DNA of 64,000 bases, from contig JAPYXD010000475.1 of the NCBI GenBank assembly GCA_030998225.1, forward strand, positions 744,001 through 808,000, in the 5' to 3' direction. The notes beneath the pieces are model-generated. The model ran no database searches, had not been told where the DNA came from, and was given only the letters and a program-made list of their open reading frames with translations. Position numbers and translations under genes: made by a program. Below, piece after piece: positions 1-11,659 of this stretch. Within the stretch, counting starts at the first letter, position 1; every line of letters starts with the position of its first letter. The DNA comes from Diplolepis rosae (lineage: Eukaryota; Arthropoda; Insecta; Hymenoptera; Diplolepididae).

Positions 1-400
1 GGCTGTGGAGGGTTGCCATCGAAAGTACTACAATTTCCAAGCTTTGGAGGTTTCAAAATGCTAAAGGCAGCTAATATCTTGTATAATTGCAAGAAGGTTG
101 GTGTACAAGGATGATCATTTGTTCCTCCAGCTAATCTGATAGTGCCAAAAAATCTCTAAACAAAAGGAAAGGAACAAAAAATTAGTGAAACTTTTATACA
201 GTATTGATAATATTCCATTCGAAATCTCATACTGAATAAAATATTTTTATCTTGTTCAGTTAAATTTTCTGAAATTAAGGAAGCTAAAGAAATACTAAAT
301 GGATTTTGAATGCAACATCAACGACACTATATTTTTTATACAAATCCACTTTGTAAAAAAATATAAAAGTGCTTTCTTCGATATTTATATTTCACTGGGA
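1..400 (-). pseudogene. P-element-like transposase fragment (exon plus upstream intron), runs off the left edge
   Basis: Read on the minus strand, bases 155-1 encode the conserved C-terminal block of P/THAP9-type transposases: FFGTIR, then GG, then NDHPCTPTF. The frame is open to the window edge. Just upstream (bases about 190-156) is a pyrimidine-rich tract ending in TTTAG, which looks like a 3' splice site, so 156-400 is probably intron. The same exon and intron occur in the opposite orientation at 12640-13244, which fixes the homology. Only this piece is present, next to a 3' P end of opposite orientation, so it is a rearranged remnant. The family call rests on the FFGxIR...GG..DHP motif. 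Confidence 0.75.
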
Positions 401-768
401 GAATTCGGATGAAATGCAATGGATTGAAGGGATATAAAGATAAATTTTGGAGTTAAATAAGTACCGTGATGATTAATATGAGCGTATCTGGAAATAAAAT
501 ATTAGACCAGATTTTATATAAAGATATTTTATCATACGCGTAAAAAATACTAAGTATAAAGTAATTAAAATAAATATTTTAATATTATTATTATTATAAA
601 CGGTAGTTTATCTTTCCTGCAAAACACGTCAGCTATATCTGATAAAGTATCTAATATATCTATATTCCCTGTACGAAATATGTCGAACATAACCAAAGAC
701 ATATACACATACGTTAAAAATATGTGCTGGCAAATTTTATAGTAATAAATATTTTTAGTCATGTGATA
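401..768. other. Unassigned AT-rich stretch
   Basis: This lies between the two oppositely oriented P-like fragments. I see no supported ORF, repeat or RNA gene in it, and it does not align by eye to the other P-like copy at 11660-14225. It may mark the rearrangement junction. Confidence 0.4.
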
Positions 769-1063
769 CAAAATTTATTTTTCAATGCGAAGAACATGCC
801 AATGAAGCTGTAGAGATGTTAACATATGTGATTTAATTTTATTTTAAATAAGAATGAGACAATTCGTAAGACAGGAGATGGCTGAAATTTAAAAATTTAG
901 CGTCTTGAAAAAAAAGCATGCCAAGCTTTGCGACACTTAACTAGTCATCATCGATCTGTACATGTTAAAAATTTAAAATGTGTTGAAAATATGTACTAGC
1001 AAATTTTATAGTAATGAATATTTTTTGTTACATTTACAAATTTTTAATTGAGTATATATTTCC

Positions 1064-1356
1064 TGTTGGTTTATTTCATAGAATATGAGTGTAATTAAAA
1101 AGGTAATCTTTTATATTCAGAGAACGATATGTGTGGCCGTATGACGGCATTTGTTTATATGATTCTGGAGCAGGACTGAATAGGCCTAATGTCTTTGTCG
1201 CTAAGTGTGCTGGAATGGATGAGAGGTTTTTAGTTTAGTTCAGATTAGAACCTAATACAAGAAAGACATGCCTTCCGAAGTGCTTATTGAATAAAGAAAA
1301 GCACAACTTGTAAAATTAATATCTTTAGTTTTATTTTCTTTGCCCAATTTCCAATA
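1064..1356 (+). repeat. 5' LTR of the copia element
   Basis: It matches 5174-5466 with equal length and about seven substitutions. The 3' boundary is fixed by the primer-binding site that follows at once. Confidence 0.92.
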
Positions 1357-1370
1357 GGTTATGGGCCCAG
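1357..1370 (+). promoter_or_regulatory. Copia primer-binding site (internal tRNA-iMet type)
   Basis: The bases right after the LTR read GGTTATGGGCCCAG. This is the primer site known from Drosophila copia, complementary to an internal part of initiator tRNA-Met. It supports both the family call and the LTR boundary. Confidence 0.85.
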
Positions 1371-1449
1371 GATACGTGTTACAGTACTTGTGTTTTAAGT
1401 GTAATCTGAAAAACCTGTTAAACTGTGTCTAAGTTAAATTTAAAAAAAA

Positions 1450-2619
1450 ATGGAGAATTTAAAAGTAAAAAGAAACATTAAAGCTTTTGACGGCGAGAGG
1501 TACAGTGTATGGAAATTTAGATTACGTGCTTTGTTAAGTGAACTTGATGTGCTTAAAGTACTAGATGATGAAAAATTGGATAAAAAAAGTGATGAGTGGA
1601 AGAAAGCTGATAAAGTGGCTAAAAGTGTTATTATTGAATACCTATCTGACTCTTTCCTTGGATTTGTAAAGGTAGAAAGCAGTGCGAAAGAAATTATTCA
1701 GAGTTTAGATGCAATTTATGAACGCAAAAGTCTCGCCACTCAGTTGGCTCCTCGAAAGAAATTACTAGGACTGAAATTACATGGAGACATACAGTTAATA
1801 AAGTATTTTCAAACTTTCGACGATTTAATGACCGAATTACTAATTGCGGGTGCAAAATTAGAAGAAACTGATAAAGTTTCACATTTGCTGTTGACGCTTC
1901 CATCAACCTATGATGGTCTGATAACTGCAATAGAAACCTTATCAGAAGATAATTTAATTCTTGCTTTCGTCAAAACCAAACTTTTGGATCATAAAGTTAA
2001 AATTCAGAGTGAAAGTAAAGACACTAGTGCAAAAGTGCTACATCCCGAAAGTGTAAATGTTAAAACATCGAAGTCTCATAAAATTCAACAAAAAGGACAG
2101 TTTAAAAGACGATTTCCTAAAAGAAAAGTTAAGAAGAATTCAAACTTGAAATGTCACTATTGTGGTAGAAAAGGACACATAAAAAAGGATTGTTACTACT
2201 ATAAAAGAACACAACAAGATGAGAGACAAAGAACATTTCAAGCTGTTGAAATAACCCAACCATCGACATCGAATGCTGCTAATACTTCCAGTTTTGCCTT
2301 CATGACTGGAAATTATCAATTTGAAAATAGAGACAAGGAAATATTTATTCTGGATTCGGGAGCATCTGATCACCTTATCAACAATGAAGAATTATTCAGC
2401 AACTTCATTGAGTTGCAGCCTCCAATAAAAATTTCCGTTGCTAAGAATGGTACTTTTATAAATGCAACGAAAAAGGGTACCATCAATGTTATAAGCAACA
2501 AGGGCATCAAGGGCGTTTTCAAGGATGTTCTTTACAGTCCGGAGGTTCCCCACAATTTACTCTGTTCGAAAAATGCAACAGAGAGGGATGACAATCACCT
2601 TCGATCAAAAGGGAGTTGA
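1450..2619 (+). CDS. Copia Gag and protease portion, ends by frameshift
   Basis: The frame of 389 codons starts at an ATG behind an A-rich tract. It begins with a copia-type Gag, shown by the FDGERYSVWKFRLRALL region near residues 14-30. A CCHC zinc knuckle (CHYCGRKGHIKKDC) lies near residue 236. The retropepsin active-site block FILDSGASDH lies near residue 299. In intact copia the frame continues into integrase and RT. Here it slips out of frame near 2560, since the expected continuation resumes in another frame at once. The last 20 or so residues of this frame are therefore not native. The polyprotein would package RNA and mature itself. Confidence 0.88.
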   Translation: MENLKVKRNIKAFDGERYSVWKFRLRALLSELDVLKVLDDEKLDKKSDEWKKADKVAKSVIIEYLSDSFLGFVKVESSAKEIIQSLDAIYERKSLATQLAPRKKLLGLKLHGDIQLIKYFQTFDDLMTELLIAGAKLEETDKVSHLLLTLPSTYDGLITAIETLSEDNLILAFVKTKLLDHKVKIQSESKDTSAKVLHPESVNVKTSKSHKIQQKGQFKRRFPKRKVKKNSNLKCHYCGRKGHIKKDCYYYKRTQQDERQRTFQAVEITQPSTSNAANTSSFAFMTGNYQFENRDKEIFILDSGASDHLINNEELFSNFIELQPPIKISVAKNGTFINATKKGTINVISNKGIKGVFKDVLYSPEVPHNLLCSKNATERDDNHLRSKGS

Positions 2620-4951
2620 AATAAGAAAAGGTGGTAAGATTATAAATAATGGTAAGTCTCTGAATAATTTAACAGTTATTGATTTTAAAATTATGAAATA
2701 TAATTCAAATTCTACTATTCAAATACTAAGCACTGAAAGAGATAATTATAATTTGTGGCATCAACGTTTGGGCCACATTGGAAAAAGTAAATTTCTAGAG
2801 TTGAAAAACAAACAGATGATCAATGATTTGGGTCAAATTGAAAAAGTTACACCTAATGATAATTTATGCGAACCGTGTATAAATGATAAGCAGGCTCGAT
2901 TACCTTTTGAAAAGGTTAAAGATAAAAGATATGTGAGAAGACCACTTTTTATTGTTCATTCTGATGTCTGTGGTCCAATCACTCCTACAAGTATCGATAA
3001 TAAAAATTATTTTGTGTTATTTGTTGATGAGTTTACTCATTATTGTGTTTCATATCTAATTACATATAAATCAGATGTCTTTTCAATTTTTAAAGATTTT
3101 ATTGCCAAGAGTGAAGCTCATTTTAATTTAAAAGTTGTTCATTTATATTGTGATAATGGAAGGGAATATTTGTCGAATGAGATGAAAGATTATTGTGTGC
3201 AGAAAGGTATAAGCTATCATTTGACAGTTCCACGAACCCCTCAGTTAAATGGTGTATCAGAGCGAATGGTAAGAACGATAACAGAAAAGGCTCGTGCAAT
3301 GATTTCTGGTGCTAGTTTAGAAAAATATTTTTGGGGTGAAGCGGTTCTTACTGCTACTTATTTAATCAACTTAACGCCAACTAAAGCCTTGAATATAAAT
3401 AAAACACCATATGAATTGTGGCATAGTGAAAAGCCTCAAATAAAATACTTAAAAGTTTTTGGTTCTACTGTTTACGTTCATAATAAAACTAGAAAAACGA
3501 AATTTGAAGAAAAGTCTTGGAAAGGTATTCTAATGGGGTATGAACCGAATGGTTATAAAGTGTGGGATGTGCAAACTGAAAAATTTGTTGTCGTTCGTGA
3601 TGTTATTTTTGATGAGACAAATTTCTTAGAATCTAGACAGAAGATTAATTCTAAAGGGGTTAATTCTGAAAACTCCCGTAATAAAACTGGTGGAAATGAA
3701 AATAATGAAAACAAATTTTCCGAACCCAGAAGGAGTGATAGGATCAAGCATCAACCTTGTAAATCTTATAATGAAGAAAACACACTATATGATTATCTCT
3801 TGTGCGCTCAATCAATAGTTTACAAAATTCCTACATCTTATAATGAAATTAAAGATAGTGAAAATAGAATTCAATGGGAGAAAGCTATTAAAGATGAAAT
3901 TAATTCATTATTATTTAATAAAACTTGGACCTTAGTATCAATGCCTAAAAATAGAAACATAGTCGATTGTAAATGGGTATTTACTGTTAAAAATGATGAA
4001 TTTGGAAACCCATTGAAATTTAAAGCTCGAGTTGTTGCCCGTGGCTTTAGTCAAGTGTATTTGACTGATTACAATGAAACTTTTGCGCCGGTCACTAGAA
4101 TTCCAAGTTTTAGATTTGTAATAGCTTTTTCAAATCAATTCAATTTGTTAGTTCATCATATGGATGTAAAAACTGCTTTTCTAAATGGAATATTAAAAGA
4201 GGAAATTTATATGAGGGTTCCTGAGGGAGTTGAATGCAAAGCTAATCAAGTTTGTAAATTGAATAAAGCAATATATGGATTAAAACAAGCAGCAAGGTGT
4301 TGGTTTGAAATGTTTGAAAAAGTACTCTTTGAAAAAGGCTTTAGAAATTCTGCTGTTGACCGGTGTATTTACATTTTGGATAGAGGGCATGTATCTAAAA
4401 ATATCTATGTTGTACTTTATGTAGATAATCTTGTAATTGCCACAGCTAATTTTGAAACAATGAATAGATTTAAAAATTATTTAATGGAGAAATTTTTCAT
4501 GACAGATTTAAAAGATATCAAACTGTTTTTGGGAATTAGAGTTCTAGGAAGTGAAAATAAAATAACCTTGGATCAGAGTGCATATATAAAAACAATTTTA
4601 GATAAATTTAATATGTCTGATTGTAAAGCTGTTAGTACACCTCTTGAAAATAAATTAAACTATAGAGTTCTAAATTCTGATGAGAAATTTGACGCTCCTT
4701 GTCGAAATCTTATCGGATGTTTAATGTACGTGATGTTATGTACGCGACCTGATCTAAGCGTAGCTGTTAATATTCTAAGTAGATATTTGACTAAAAATAA
4801 TAAAGAGTTATATCAATGTCTAAAAAGGGTACTTAGATATCTCAAAGGTTCAATAGATATTAAGTTGAATTATATGCGTGGCAATTATAATGACCTTCTG
4901 AAAATTACTGCGATTGTAATGTTTGTATACATTGTAAATAGATTTTTATAA
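2525..4951 (+). pseudogene. Copia integrase and reverse transcriptase, frameshifted and truncated
   Basis: This frame carries on the copia polyprotein after the break. The native part starts near 2560. The GAG-pre-integrase motif LWHQRLGH is near 2755. The integrase core has the SDVCGPI and CDNGREY blocks. The Copia-type RT begins near WEKAIKDEI (3876). The RT active site near 4418 reads YVDN rather than the canonical YVDD, so a catalytic aspartate is lost. The frame then leaves homology near 4890 and ends in unrelated residues. The RNase H domain is missing, apparently through an internal deletion before 4950. The copy cannot be autonomous. Confidence 0.88.
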
Positions 4952-5173
4952 ACTCTATGATATTGATAGTGGTCTGATTTGGTTTTTCTGGGTTTCCCCA
5001 ATCCTTCGCAACGAATGTTGGGCCACATGTATGTTCCCAGGAAGCACTAGGAAGGTGCGTCTTTTCTTACTTGATTCTTATAATAAATATAATATAGGAA
5101 AAGGCATTGTATTGTTAAGATGTCATTTACTGATTTTTTAGTTTTATATAATAGATTAATTTTTGAGGAGGCG
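4952..5173 (+). other. Copia 3' noncoding remnant with polypurine tract
   Basis: This short stretch lies between the truncated pol and the 3' LTR. It ends in a purine run GAGGAGG at 5165-5171, next to the 3' LTR at 5174, as expected for the plus-strand primer. No other feature is visible. Confidence 0.7.
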
Positions 5174-5466
5174 TGTTGGTTTATTTTATAGAATATGAGT
5201 GTAATCAAAAAGGTAATCTTTCATATTCAGAGAACGATATGTGTGGCCGTATGACGGCATTTGTTTATATGATTCTGGAGCAGGACTGAATAGGCCTAAT
5301 GTCTGTGTCGCTAAGTGCGCTGGAATGGATGAGAGGTTTTTAGTTTAGTTCAGATTAGAACCTAATACAAGAAAGACGTGCCTTCCGAAGTGCTTATTGA
5401 ATAAAGAAAAGCACAACTTGTAAAATTAATATCTTTAGTTTTATTTCCTTTGCCCAATTTCCAATA
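5174..5466 (+). repeat. 3' LTR of the copia element
   Basis: It is the partner of 1064-1356, of the same length, followed by the second TTTCC duplication. Confidence 0.92.
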
Positions 5467-5829
5467 TTTCCGTTCGCATGGTTTTTTATAATGAACACAG
5501 GGCTTAACAAAATATTAATTTTTACTTCATTCGTTTGAAGCTGGAAAATAAAAATGGAAAATACTTCTATTTAGAAGCTGAAGCTTTTTATTTATTTTTA
5601 AATATATTTTCAATTATATGGGAATAACATAAAAAAAATTTTCTTCAGGGTCTCAAGAATTCTTCATGCGTATCCACAGTATATATTTTACGAAGTTTAA
5701 TGTGCTCTTTTTTTTAATTTGTATTAATTTATTTATGGAAAATGTGTATTTTATGTCCTAGAATCATTTTAGGAACATTTTTTCATTTCATATAGTTCAG
5801 AAACTTAATTATTTAAAATTTTTTAAATA

Positions 5830-6058
5830 TTTGTCTATTAGTACAATGCTTTTGTAGAGCGTGCCGCGTGCAGCGCCGCTCTGGTGAGAAAACTTTGCAC
5901 ATAGAAACTATAATCACTAAGGGAATCAAGTTCTCGCCGTTGCAGGCAGGTAGTCGGATAGGGCTGGTGATTATAGTTTCTACGTGCGAAGTTTTTTCAC
6001 CAGAACGGCGCTGCACGCGGCACGCTCTACAAAAGCATTATACTAATAGACAATTATT
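5830..6058. repeat. Head-to-head P-like ends forming a palindrome
   Basis: Bases about 5830-5922 and 5966-6058 are inverted copies of the same P-like terminal sequence, separated by about 43 bp of unrelated DNA. Both contain the stretch running through CACGCGGCACGCTCTAC and its complement. The right copy stops abruptly at 6058, where the R1-like LINE begins. Confidence 0.8.
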
Positions 6059-7221
6059 AACTCCGCCATTGCCGGTCCCAAGCCCGGATGAGAAAGGAGG
6101 AGGGGGCACACAGACAGCAACATGACACAACACATTACAGCGACACTAAACACAACACACTTAACAACCAAGAGAGCGTTCTGTGGGCGGGCAGGGTCTC
6201 GCCGAGTTGAACGCATGAGTCCAAGCACGGAGCAGACGCGTCCTGCAGCCCACCAACGGTAGTAGCCGCAAGGACTCTGCCAGCAGTAGGGCTGTTGCCG
6301 TCAGGATGGCTGCCAAGGGAGCCCTATAGACGGGCTTTTCCCTAGTGATGGGCCTGCCGGGCGCACGTGCCACGACGGTTGTTCTGCGACTTACAGGCGC
6401 GTGAGGACGCGGTGTGGAGCGAAAGCATCAGGGGACCTTGAACAGGTCTCTTGATGCCGAATGAACGTACACGGAGTGAATGCGGGGGGCCCCTTAATCA
6501 GGGTATCGCCCCAAATGCGTATGCGGCGATGACGCTGAACTTCCCGCGTGCGCTCTTGCGGTCACACTACAATCACATGCACGACACCGACACCCACACA
6601 CACCAGAATGAATGGGACGCTGAGTGAATGGGGCTGCGGCCGGCGCCTGGTGGATATTCCCGATAGACTAGCCAAGGGAGGAGTAGTAGCCTCTCGACCA
6701 GGGTAGGACGCGATGTCAGTACCTCACCTCTGTGGAAGTAATATGGGTAACCGTAAGTCCCTCCGGTGTTCGACCGTGAAGGGCAAAGATCCCGTGAAAC
6801 CATATGTTAATCTGGGAAAACCGCTCACGATCCTACTGTCTGGAGCCAATTTCGGGGTTAAAATCATAGACGTCCGGGCGCAGGAATGAAGGATTACCTG
6901 GTCAGTATTTCCTTATATCCGACGCTGCGTAGGATAAATCGCACACCGTCTAGCCTGAAGTCCGGGTCAGGTGTCGGGGCGGACCCGGTACCGCTCGGTC
7001 GATAGGGGTGACGTTAAACCTTTAGCATCATTATGGCGCGGGCCTATCCCGTAACCTTTTTTGCTAGCTTCATTTAATGTGCCGATAGGATCGACCTCCC
7101 GATAAGCCGCTTCTCGGTTTCGGCGCATATAACTAGGGATCTATACAGGCGGGGATAGTAGCCCTACTGCGGTAGGGCTCCCATGATGGGCGAACCGTCT
7201 TAAGACACGAGGAAAACAAAT
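6059..7221 (+). other. 5' leader of the R1-like LINE
   Basis: This GC-rich stretch of about 1.16 kb lies before the ORF1 ATG and has no long open frame. It starts near AACTCCGCCATTGCCGGTCC. I treat it as the 5' UTR and internal promoter region of the LINE, because composition changes sharply at 6059 and no other feature explains it. Confidence 0.65.
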
Positions 7222-8410
7222 ATGAACTCTGAAAAAAATAAAGGACATGGAGAGGTGAAGGCGCCAGATGCGCACTCACACACTCCTACAGGAGCTGAGG
7301 GATGGCAAGACGTTCTTCAGCTCCTGAAGGAGCAAAATGAAAAAATGGAAAGGTTAGCCAGGGCCCTCAGCGTTATACAAAAGGGTATGCTGAGGAATAA
7401 CCCTGGCTTCGTTAAAGACTCGGTGAACGAGGCAACTGAGGTGTTGAGCGACATGCTCAACACCCACAAGTGCCTCCTGGAGAGCGGGGTGAAATTCCAG
7501 AAGAAAATGGAATCTCACCCCGCTATGAAGAAATTGGGGATCTTCCAGAGACCACGTTCGGCGTCTCTGGGAGATACCCCAAAAAATCAGGCGAAGGGCG
7601 AAAAAAGATCTGCAACCTCTCCCCCTCTGGAAAAAACTCCCAAGAGGGGGAAGGGTGGCTATTCGCCCTCTTATGCCGAGGTGGCCACGAGCCAGCCCCC
7701 AAATAAAGAAGGGGACTGGCATGTGGTCACAAAAAAAAGAAAAAAAAAAGAGAAATGGGCGGAGAACCCTGCCCAAAAATCGCAGGGGACCACCGCCACT
7801 CCTAAGTCGAAGCGCTCCACGCCCGCCAGGTCGGGCGACGCCATCCAGGTGTCGGCGAAGGACGGCCAGTCCTACGCCGACATCTTGAGGGAAATGAAGG
7901 CGAAGGTCGACCCCCGGAAGGCAGGACTTGAGGTCCTGTCTATCCGGAGGACCAGGAAGGAAGAAGTCCTTTTGGTCCTCAAAAGGGGGGGAGACGTTTC
8001 GGCCTTCCGAAAGGAGCTCGACCTGGCGGTTGGGGAAAGGACGCAAATTTCAGCCCTGGTCTCGACGAGGTCCCTCGAAATTAGGGACCTCGACGAGACC
8101 GTTGAAAAAGAAGAAGTTGTGTCTGCCCTGTGCTTGGCATTGGGCAGACCGGCTTTTGAGGGGTCCTGCAGGTCGCCCGCTGCTTCAGGTGCCTTGGGTA
8201 CGGCCATGGGTCCCGGGGCTGCAGCAACCCCGACAGGAAAAACGCCTGTTGGAGATGCGGCGCCACGGGACACTTGGCCAGGACCTGTAAGGCGCCACCA
8301 AGGTGCCTGTCATGCGCAGACAGGGGCGACAAAGATGTCGCCCATGTGTCGGGGTCGGTTCCTGCCCGGTCTTCCGGGAAGAGCTTCGGAGGTTGAGAGG
8401 CAGGAATTGA
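7222..8410 (+). pseudogene. R1-like ORF1 (gag-like), two frame breaks
   Basis: The ATG at 7222 follows an A-rich leader. The N-terminal part (to about 8165) carries a lysine-rich segment after WHVVTKKRK, then the SYADILREMK and LALGRPAF regions typical of R1-clade ORF1. Homology then jumps to another frame, where three CCHC-like knuckles are readable from 8181 (for example CWRCGATGHLARTC). It then jumps again to a third frame near 8345, ending at TGA 8408-8410. The jump near 8165 probably also reflects an internal deletion, because the segment that usually precedes the knuckles is absent. The apparent 1268-codon ORF1-ORF2 fusion is an artefact of these breaks. Confidence 0.78.
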
Positions 8411-11400
8411 AGTTCCTGCAGCTCAACCTCGGAAGGGGGAAGGATGCCCAGGACCTCCTGATGCAGACTGCCAGGGAGAGGGGGGCTGATGTGCTGCTCA
8501 TTAGTGAGCAGTACGAGTGGTCCGATAACTCTGCTTGGTATCAGGATGCATCAAGGAGGGCCGGCATCCTTGTTTGTAACCCTGATTTGGGCGTCTGGGA
8601 CTTCCTGGAGACCGTCGCAGGGTTCGTCTGGGTGGAGGTGGCGGATGTGCGTGTGTACAGCTGCTACTTCTCCCCCGGCGATCCCTTCGATGTCTTTGAG
8701 ACCCAGATCCTCCTCCTTGAGGAAAGCCTCCGTGAGGCCATCGGGCGATCCCTCATAGGGGGTGACTTCAACAGTAAGTCGCCCGAGTGGGGTGAAGCCC
8801 GCCTAGATAGGAGGGGAATCTTGGTTGGCGAGATGGTCGCTAGGAACGAACTGATCGTCTTGAATCAGGGAGGGGAATTTACGTTCAGACGAGGAGCGGG
8901 GGGTTCAATAATTGATCTCACAATTGCCGCACCTCGCCTCGCTTCAAGGATAAGCGACTGGTCGGTCCTCGAGTTAATAACCTTGAGTGACCACCGGTGC
9001 ATCGAATTCACACTAGAAAAACGGTGTCAGGCGGTAGATAAGGGTAGGGGCGGCGAAGGAAGGAGCCCCTCCTGGAACACGAGACGACTCAGCAGGGAAA
9101 GACTTCGCGAACACCTCGAAGAAACCAGGCTTATCGATGAGCTTGGTTGGGTCTGCCCTGCTGGGTCGTTTGAAGCTGCTGTGCGCTCGGTGAGGCAGAA
9201 GGTGGTCGCGGCTTGCGACTACTCGATGCCTCGCCGTGAGCGCAGGCAAGCCAAGGGTTCGATGTACTGGTGGAACGACCAGTTGGCAGCCCTACGTCGA
9301 GAATGCCTCGCAGCGCGGCGAAAATTCACCCGTTCAAAGGGGGATGCTACGCTTCACGAGGCATGGAAAGGGGCAAAAACAGCTTTCAGGCGAGGCATAA
9401 AGAAAAGCCGACTTCAATGCTGGAAAGACTTGATCGGTGAGGTCGAGAAGAACCCATGGGGTCTCGCCTTCAAAATAGTCACCAAGAGATTGGTGGCTAG
9501 AAGAAAGACCCCGGGCCTGGATAATCCCGATCGAGTCCAGTACATTGTGCGTAGCTTGTTTCCACACGTGGAGCCGTTCGAAAGACAGGACCGAAGTTCC
9601 TGCGTGGTCCGGCGCGAAGAACTCTTCACTCTCGAAGAACTAAAGAGAGCGGGTGGAAGGCTTAAGGCAAATACAGCGCCGGGTATCGACGGGGTGCCGA
9701 ACGAGATCCTCAAAGAGGTGATCGGGGCGTACCCAGAGATCCTCCTAGAAGCCTTTAACTCCTGTCTTCGGGAGGGAAGGTTCTTCGCAGATTGGAAGAA
9801 GCAGAGGTTGGTCCTGCTGAGGAAGGGCAACAAACCTCTAGGGGTTGCCTCGTCGTATAGACCAATATGCTTATTGGATACGATGGGGAAGCTTCTGGAG
9901 GAGTTGTTTCTACAACGGCTTCAGGCTCTCTTGGTCGGGGAGAACGGGCTCTCGGAAAACCAGTTCGGATTCAGGAAAGGCAGGTCCACTGTGGACGCCA
10001 TCCAAGCTGTGGTTAACATCGCCACAAATGCAAGAAAAGGAACTGGTAAGCGTAAGGGATTCTGTGCGTTGATTAGCATTGACATACGCAATGCGTTCAA
10101 TACCGCGAGATGGAACATCTGCATCGAGGCGATGGTGCGGAAAAAGGTTCCAGACTACCTGTTGCGAATGATAGATGACTATCTGAGCGACAGGTGGGTG
10201 ATATATAAGGGCGACAAATGGTCTCTCAAGGAGGAGATGACATGTGGCGCCCCTCAAGGGTCGCGGGTGGGTCCACTCGTTTGGAACGTCATGTACGACG
10301 ATTTCCTGCGCATGGACCTGCCTGCTGGAACGAGCATCGTCGGCTTCGCGGATGACGCACTTGTCGTGTGCGCCGCTGACGACGTCGGAATCCTAGAGCT
10401 GAGGATCAATGAAAGTCTGTGGCGAGCGAAGCGCTGGTTGGATGGCAGAGGTCTTAAAATGGCCCCTGAGAAAACCGAGGCTTTGCTCGTTACGGACAGG
10501 AGATCCTTCCAATACCCGAGGATCGTTCTCGGAGAGCATGAAGTCGAGTGGAAAACAAGCATTAAGTACCTGGGGGTGCAGCTGGATCGTAGGCTTAGCT
10601 TTGGCGAACACCTAAATATCGCAGCCGCCAAAGCCATCCAATGTGGAGCAACCTTGGCCCGGCTTATGCCAAACATTGGTGGACCCAGGGAAGCGAAAAG
10701 AAGATTGGTGGCGAGCGTGGTCCATTCGAAGCTGCTTTATGCAGCTCCGGTCTGGGCCAATGCCTTGCAAAACCATGCTATCCAGAAGAAGCTGTTCTCG
10801 GCGCAGAGACTTGTCGCGCTGAGAATAGTTTCGGCATATAGAACTATCTTGACGAGCGCTGTGCTGGTCCTGGCGAGCGTCCCGCCAATAGATTTATGGC
10901 GGAGGAAAGGCAGGAAACCTTTCAGCTTCGCAAGGAGCTTACCTGCGCCGACCTGCAGGAAATCGCTCGCGCGAAGGAGGCCATCCGCAAGGATGGAAGG
11001 CGCAGACTCGTCGAGAAATGGCAGATGAGATGGCATGGTGAGCAGACAGGGAGATGGACCTACCGCCTGATCCCGGAGCTCGCCACCTGGCTGAACAGAA
11101 AGCACGGGGAAGTCGGCTTTTACTTGGCACAAGCGCTCTCGGGCCATGGCTGTTTTAACGCGTACCTGAGGCGCTTTAAGAAGAGAGACGAGGAGACGTG
11201 TTGCTACTGCGATTCCCCGGTGGATAACGCAGAGCACGCACTCTTCGTCTGCGCAAAATGGGGTGTGGCTAGGGAGGTCCTCGGTCAGGCGGTGGGTTCC
11301 GAACTTACTCCTGACACGATGGTCCCCCTCATGCTCTAGTCTGAACGGTTCTGGACGCTCATCGAGTCATTCGTCACACTTGTGATTAAGACGAGAGAAC

Positions 11401-11441
11401 TTGATGGGCGTCGAGAGCGAAACAACGGGGAGGGCCAGTAG
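8386..11441 (+). pseudogene. R1-like ORF2: endonuclease, reverse transcriptase, CCHC
   Basis: The start is not visible as an ATG; homology begins near LKFLQLNLGRG (8407). An AP-type endonuclease follows, with GGDFNSKSPEWGE near 8758 and SDHRCIEF near 8988. The RT has the GIDGVPNE, SENQFGFRKGRST and GFADDALVV (near 10342) blocks, so the catalytic FADD is intact. A single-base slip near 10893 moves the rest, from MAEERQETF, into another frame. That part ends with the R1-type zinc motif CCYCDSPVDNAEHALFVC. A TAG at 11337-11339 cuts it about 34 codons early; the original stop is probably 11439-11441. Two lesions make ORF2 inactive. Confidence 0.85.
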
Positions 11442-11659
11442 AAATCGCATCGGGGCCGGCACCCGCGGTCCTGCGTCTCGGGTAGACTTGACTGTCCGCG
11501 TCGTTCGGGGGAGGAATCTGTTTGTTTCTCCCCTGGGTGGCGCGGCTAGTCGGTTATCCTAGTGGGCGTGTGGCCGCGGGTGGAAGTTCCGAGCGAACGG
11601 ATGACGGATGAGTCGTACGCGACTTTAATGGAACCAACCACCCGTGAAGTTTAAAGCCG

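Larger units (their letters stand above)
1059..5471 (+). mobile_element. Ty1/copia retrotransposon with TSD TTTCC
   Basis: Two 293-bp LTRs (1064-1356 and 5174-5466) bound a 4.4-kb element. Identical 5-bp duplications TTTCC sit at 1059-1063 and 5467-5471. The uninserted P-like copy near 13751-13775 supplies the empty site. The LTRs start TGTTGG and end CCAATA (expected CA) and differ at about seven positions, so the insertion is moderately old. The coding region has a frame break near 2560, a changed RT active site and a lost RNase H, so the copy is dead. Confidence 0.93.
769..5922 (+). mobile_element. P-element-like 3' end, split by a copia insertion
   Basis: Bases 769-1063 and 5467-5922 together match the 3' part of the P-like element at about 13470-14215: the last transposase codons, then the AT-rich 3' region, then an end reading ...ATCACTAAGG. 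The copia element at 1064-5466 interrupts it. The intact equivalent at about 13751-13775 shows the site before insertion. The transposase remnant here has internal stops and is non-functional. Confidence 0.7.
6059..11659 (+). mobile_element. R1-clade LINE, full-length or nearly so but mutated
   Basis: This GC-rich 5.6-kb block stands out from the AT-rich surroundings. It has a 1.16-kb 5' leader, an ORF1 with gag-like and zinc-knuckle regions, an ORF2 with endonuclease, RT and a C-terminal CCHC motif, and a 3' untranslated part (11442-11659) without a poly(A) tail. R1 elements normally sit in 28S rDNA. I see no 28S sequence on either flank, which is P-like terminal DNA. Several frameshifts and one nonsense codon make it inactive. 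Confidence 0.85.

Noticed and set aside
5813..6125. Two opposing small frames with nearly the same peptide
   Set aside because: They are mirror translations of the palindromic P-like ends, not genes.
6059..7221. rDNA fragment
   Set aside because: The GC-rich leader suggested rRNA next to an R1 element, but the known 28S R1/R2 target region is not present.
7354..8332. Overlapping minus-strand frames opposite R1 ORF1
   Set aside because: They are shadows of a GC-rich coding strand.
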